Source: Arthrobacter sp. ISL-28 (GTDB lineage Bacteria; Actinomycetota; Actinomycetes; Actinomycetales; Micrococcaceae). From it: DNA of 64,000 bases. The stretch's first letter is position 1; each line of letters begins with the position of its first letter. Where the stretch lies: assembly GCF_018613875.1 (NCBI RefSeq), contig NZ_JAGGPJ010000003.1, forward strand, positions 1-64,000, in the 5' to 3' direction. This document shows positions 60,781-64,000 of this stretch, piece by piece. The notes beneath the pieces are model-generated. The model was not told the DNA's origin. It was given only the letters and a program-made list of their open reading frames with translations, and did not search any database. The translations under genes and the position numbers were made by a program.

Positions 60781-62691
60781 TCATGCGGTTTGGAGTTCTC
60801 CAAAACCTGACACACTCGGAAGTCTCTCCCCGAAAAGCTTGAAGGCGACGGACAACTGGTCGCGCTCGAGGGCTTGCGCAATCTGATAAAGCGTGGCGCC
60901 GTCCCGGAAGGAGTCGTGAAGCGTATCCACCTCTCCGACGGTCCAGAGTTGCTTGCGTCTTGGACATGACGCATCCTCCAGCGGACCGTGGGGCTCCAGG
61001 AGTAGATGCGTCAACGTAATAGCGACTGCCCGACTCGTGGTGCAGAAATGCCGGGCTATTTCGAAGACCTCCAGATCTTCGTTGTCACTATAAAGCTCGA
61101 GCAAGCGCTTCTGTTCTGCTGGAGACCAACTGCGGTTGTCTTCTGAATCATTGTCCGGATCGAGGCCTCCGACAGTGGTCTCGGGAGGCATGGGCTCGTA
61201 GAGCTGACGCACCCTGCCGGTTTGACATGGGCGCGGGGCCACATCCGGGGCGGCGGGCCCGGTGGTCGTGGAAGGGTTCTCCGCAGACTCGGCGACAACT
61301 TCTGGCTCAGCGGTATTGGCAGGGTAGATGGTTGCAACCGCAAGTGCCGCAGGGGGGTTCAACTGCACGGCGGGCACTTGCGGAATGTGATTCTCGAAAA
61401 GCCTGAAGGCTATTCCCAACTGATCCCGCTGCATCTGGCGGGCAATGTTTGGGAGGGCGATGCCGGCTGAATAGAGGTCCCGGAGCGCCTGCTCTTCCCC
61501 AGAAGCCCATGTGTATCTGAACCTCGCGGCCGTAGGGTCCACCATCTGGCCCTCTGGTTTAAGCCACAACCGGCTAAGTTCGAAGACGACTGCCCGAGGG
61601 GTCGTGCCGGCGCTCAATGCGAGCATTGCAATCGATGCGCCGCGGGCGTAGCCAGCCACGAGTTCTCCGCGTTCAGCCTCGTTCCACGTGCGGGTCTCGT
61701 CCTCGTCTGCACCTACCAACCGGGTGCGTGCAGGCTCCGGGGTAGGGGCAGGCGCGGGCGAACGAAACGATGAAGTGGTTTCCACAGCCGCCGGCTTCTT
61801 GGCTGATGGGGCGTGGGCGGGCCGTCGAGTGGGCGTGTCCGCAGTAGGCCGGGCTGTTGCCTGTCGCTCATCCATTTCCAGCATGAAGGCATCCGCATGC
61901 TGCGCGAGAATGAAGATACGGTACTCGTCCCGCTCAACCCAGCGCGTTTCTTTCCTAAAAGTGTGTCGGTTCTCTACAATGAACAGCACGCGCTCAGACC
62001 GCGTCACATGGAGCTGCCATTGAAGCTGGTCTCTGTATGTGCCCAGCGCTTGGTCCAAGGGCTTAGTGGAGGTCTTGATTTCGGCTATTACGCCTGGACC
62101 GATCCCGTCCGGGGTTGCAAGATGACGCGAGTTTTCACCCCGACAGAGCAGGCTATTTGGCTGAATACCGAACTTTTCGGCAACCCAGGCCGCAATGACA
62201 GGCTCCCTGTCGATGCCGTGCTGCATGATCTGCAGGAACGGCTGCTCCTGGCCGCTCAGCTTCGCCTCCATCAGGGGGGACCTCTGGCTGCTGAACGTGC
62301 CGTTGAGCCTGACAATTTTTCCGACGTCTGTTGCCGTCACACCGTTTCGTCGTGCCTTCAACCACGCCGCCCGATTTTCAGAACTGATGGGTGCGCCGGA
62401 GGAATCCGTGAGTAGTCGGGCGTGATAGCGTCGCACGATTTCCGGGTGCGAGCGGATGGGCGCTTCGTCCGGCGTCACGCTCCGAGCCGTGGTTTTCAAC
62501 GCGGCAGGCGGTGCTGGAGCAGGTGCCGCCTGTGTTGGCATCCTAGGCCGAACCCCGTCGCCGGGCCTCAACGGATCGCGCCCGCCCTTGTTTGTTGCTT
62601 CCCTGTGCCGGGCGACCCAGATGACGAAAACAACGAGGACTGCAAATAAACCCAGTACCACTACCCATTCAAAATGCACTGCGGTCCCCAT
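60781..62691 (-). CDS. Membrane-anchored YqaJ/lambda-exonuclease-type nuclease with four Myb-like modules
   Basis: A 636-residue protein of unusual design. A membrane helix (9-27) and Pro/Ala linker are followed by a nuclease domain (about 95-250) of the YqaJ viral recombinase type: GVTATDVGKIV, GIDREPVIAAWVAEKFG, TPDGIGPGVIAEIKTSTKP (D195, E204, K206) and DQLQWQLHV. The C-terminal half has four modules with W....E..L...Y..G motifs at about 336, 395, 523 and 583, in two similar pairs (A-B-A-B). They recall Myb/SANT DNA-binding repeats. Gene order places it between the AddB-like gene and a helicase gene, all on one strand. Confidence 0.78.
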   Translation of the reverse strand: MGTAVHFEWVVVLGLFAVLVVFVIWVARHREATNKGGRDPLRPGDGVRPRMPTQAAPAPAPPAALKTTARSVTPDEAPIRSHPEIVRRYHARLLTDSSGAPISSENRAAWLKARRNGVTATDVGKIVRLNGTFSSQRSPLMEAKLSGQEQPFLQIMQHGIDREPVIAAWVAEKFGIQPNSLLCRGENSRHLATPDGIGPGVIAEIKTSTKPLDQALGTYRDQLQWQLHVTRSERVLFIVENRHTFRKETRWVERDEYRIFILAQHADAFMLEMDERQATARPTADTPTRRPAHAPSAKKPAAVETTSSFRSPAPAPTPEPARTRLVGADEDETRTWNEAERGELVAGYARGASIAMLALSAGTTPRAVVFELSRLWLKPEGQMVDPTAARFRYTWASGEEQALRDLYSAGIALPNIARQMQRDQLGIAFRLFENHIPQVPAVQLNPPAALAVATIYPANTAEPEVVAESAENPSTTTGPAAPDVAPRPCQTGRVRQLYEPMPPETTVGGLDPDNDSEDNRSWSPAEQKRLLELYSDNEDLEVFEIARHFCTTSRAVAITLTHLLLEPHGPLEDASCPRRKQLWTVGEVDTLHDSFRDGATLYQIAQALERDQLSVAFKLFGERLPSVSGFGELQTA

Positions 62692-62812
62692 CTCGCGGAT
62701 ATTGAATCTATTGCCCGAATTATGACCCGCCCTGCCGACAAAAAGCTTTGGAACCCCTCCTGGGAGAGGCCCCCGCAGCGTGGGAGAAGCCCTTGTCGTC
62801 CCAAAGTTGCGC

Positions 62813-64000
62813 CTACAGGTCGACGTTCGGCACCCATGCCTCCGCCTTCGACAGCGCCATCTTCAACTCCCGTCCGCCGGCCTCCTCCAGCAGTGCGCTG
62901 TCACCGACCACCACCAGCAGGCTCCTAGCCCGGGACAGTCCGACGTACAGCTGTTCCGCGGCCCGCCCCATGTCCTTGAATCCGTTGACGCACAGCACCA
63001 CGACAGAGCGCTCCAGGCCCTTGAAGCCCAGTACGTGGCCATAGAACACGTCGTTGTTCGCATGGAAGTCGAGCCAGTACTCGGCGATGGTGCCGGCATT
63101 GACGTGCTCCAGGTGCGCCGGATGCCGCGAGTGGGTGGTGAGGAGAGCTATCTGGTTGTTGGCCCAGCCTTCATCCATGAGCGACTCGACACAATTATCG
63201 GCAGCATCGAGCGCGTCATCGGTTGCGCATTCAACCCTGCGGACGGGCAGCCCCGTGCCGCCGCGCGGCGTGAAGTGGTCGCCGGCAAACGACTTGAAGG
63301 TTTCGGCGATCTTCCGGGTGTTCCGCAGGTTCTCATCGATGTGGATCGGCACCAGGTCCGCCGTCGGATGGTTCGTGCCGGAAGATGGTCCGGCCCACCT
63401 CCGGTAGACGTCCTGGCGGTCGTCCATGAACGCGTAGACCTCACCGCCGTCGGGATTTGTGGTGCAGGCGAGCAGCGACTCCCACCATAGCGGCGCAAAG
63501 TCTTGCGCTTCATCGACGACGACAGCGTCCAGCCGCTCATGCGCGTCCATGCGCGCCGCCAGTTCCTTCAGGAGGAGGGGCATCTCCTCTTCAAAGTAGT
63601 GCGGCTCGAAACCGTCCGGGACGCCCAGCCCGCGCGCGTACTCGTGGAATTCGCCGGTAAAGACAGGTTTGTTCTGCCGCCAGCCGGATACCTGCTGCTG
63701 CAGGTACTGGCCGAGGCCCTTGTTGTAGCAGAAGAGCCCCACCCGCTTGCCTTCCCGGCACAGCAGCCGGGCCTTTTCCAAGGCGAGCCAGGTCTTGCCG
63801 CTGCCTGCACCGCCGGTGAACCTCACCCTCTTGAGAGACCTGGTTGCCTGCAAGAGGACGGCCTGCCGCTCCGTGAGGTGATCCTGTGCGTCCTCGGCTT
63901 CCTGCGGATCCAACGACCCGTCTGACTGCGTATTTAGGTCCCCACAGAGGTGGGGGAGGATGCGCTCCAGGAACGTCGGCGCCAGGATCGTGGCCCCGCC
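62813..64000 (-). CDS. UvrD-type helicase, 5' end beyond the window
   Basis: At least 395 residues are present; the reading frame stays open to base 64000, so the N-terminus is cut off. Motifs: Walker A FTGGAGSGKTWLA, VVVDEAQDFAPLWW, DDRQDVYR, IDENLRNT, GFKGLERSVVVL, LYVGLSRARS. The compact core and the FCYNKGLGQYL strand fit the UvrD-like helicases that often carry an N-terminal NERD nuclease domain; that domain would lie outside the window. It is upstream of the nuclease cassette, 122 bases from the next gene, and possibly its first gene. Confidence 0.87.
   Translation of the reverse strand, partial: GGATILAPTFLERILPHLCGDLNTQSDGSLDPQEAEDAQDHLTERQAVLLQATRSLKRVRFTGGAGSGKTWLALEKARLLCREGKRVGLFCYNKGLGQYLQQQVSGWRQNKPVFTGEFHEYARGLGVPDGFEPHYFEEEMPLLLKELAARMDAHERLDAVVVDEAQDFAPLWWESLLACTTNPDGGEVYAFMDDRQDVYRRWAGPSSGTNHPTADLVPIHIDENLRNTRKIAETFKSFAGDHFTPRGGTGLPVRRVECATDDALDAADNCVESLMDEGWANNQIALLTTHSRHPAHLEHVNAGTIAEYWLDFHANNDVFYGHVLGFKGLERSVVVLCVNGFKDMGRAAEQLYVGLSRARSLLVVVGDSALLEEAGGRELKMALSKAEAWVPNVDL

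Noticed and set aside
1..64000. tRNA, rRNA or CRISPR array
   Set aside because: No cloverleaf with CCA-end features, no rRNA signature and no regularly spaced direct repeats with unique spacers were seen; the only regular repeats are short tandem repeats and the propeller-gene units.

Overview
The window is high-GC DNA (roughly two thirds G+C) with Shine-Dalgarno-led genes, many GTG/TTG starts, Actinobacteria-type lipoproteins, an MmpS-like protein and a CUT1 sugar ABC transporter that lacks its own ATPase gene. This fits an Arthrobacter/Pseudarthrobacter-like member of the Micrococcaceae; that placement is inferred from protein style, as there is no rRNA in the window. I found no tRNA, rRNA, CRISPR array or intact insertion sequence.

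Layout. 1-3.4 kb: start of an aspartate ammonia-lyase gene, a FadR-type GntR regulator and a RecQ helicase. 3.5-8.4 kb: cupin, amino-acid permease, HisC-like aminotransferase and ThDP-dependent enzyme (module 1). 8.5-15.5 kb: phosphodiesterase, DUF1326 plus a frameshifted DUF2182 gene, SnoaL-like, TM2, PH-domain and beta-lactamase-fold proteins. 15.6-24 kb: a carbohydrate locus on the minus strand (two LacI regulators, binding protein, two permeases, GH172/DUF2961 and GH32 enzymes) that probably handles fructosides or other furanosides. 24-37 kb: membrane proteins, a coiled-coil/serine-protease pair, three MFS transporters, a frameshifted CNNM/CorC-type protein, two SnoaL proteins, a MarR regulator with a clear double operator and a YVTN beta-propeller. 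37.5-43.7 kb: DinB, flavin monooxygenase, PQ-loop, carbonic anhydrase, lipoprotein and a large LuxR regulator. 43.8-44.8 kb: a gene graveyard. 45-48.4 kb: small envelope proteins and a DUF6308 protein. 48.8-53.7 kb: module 2, a rearranged paralogue of module 1 with an Lrp/AsnC regulator. 54.2-64 kb: a second DUF6308 gene and a minus-strand cassette of two helicases and two nucleases, open at the window edge.

How genes work together. Modules 1 and 2 each pair an amino-acid permease, a PLP aminotransferase and a ThDP 2-keto-acid enzyme, which suggests import, transamination and decarboxylation of an amino acid, encoded twice about 40 kb apart. The carbohydrate operon couples import with GH172 and GH32 hydrolysis under paired LacI control. 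The 54.9-64 kb cassette joins an AddA-like helicase-nuclease, an AddB-like iron-sulphur nuclease, a membrane-anchored YqaJ-type nuclease with four Myb-like modules and a UvrD-type helicase. It is the best candidate here for an undescribed DNA-processing or defence system.

Three genes carry single-base frameshifts (DUF2182, a small membrane protein, CNNM/CorC), so either genuine decay or residual sequencing error should be kept in mind.
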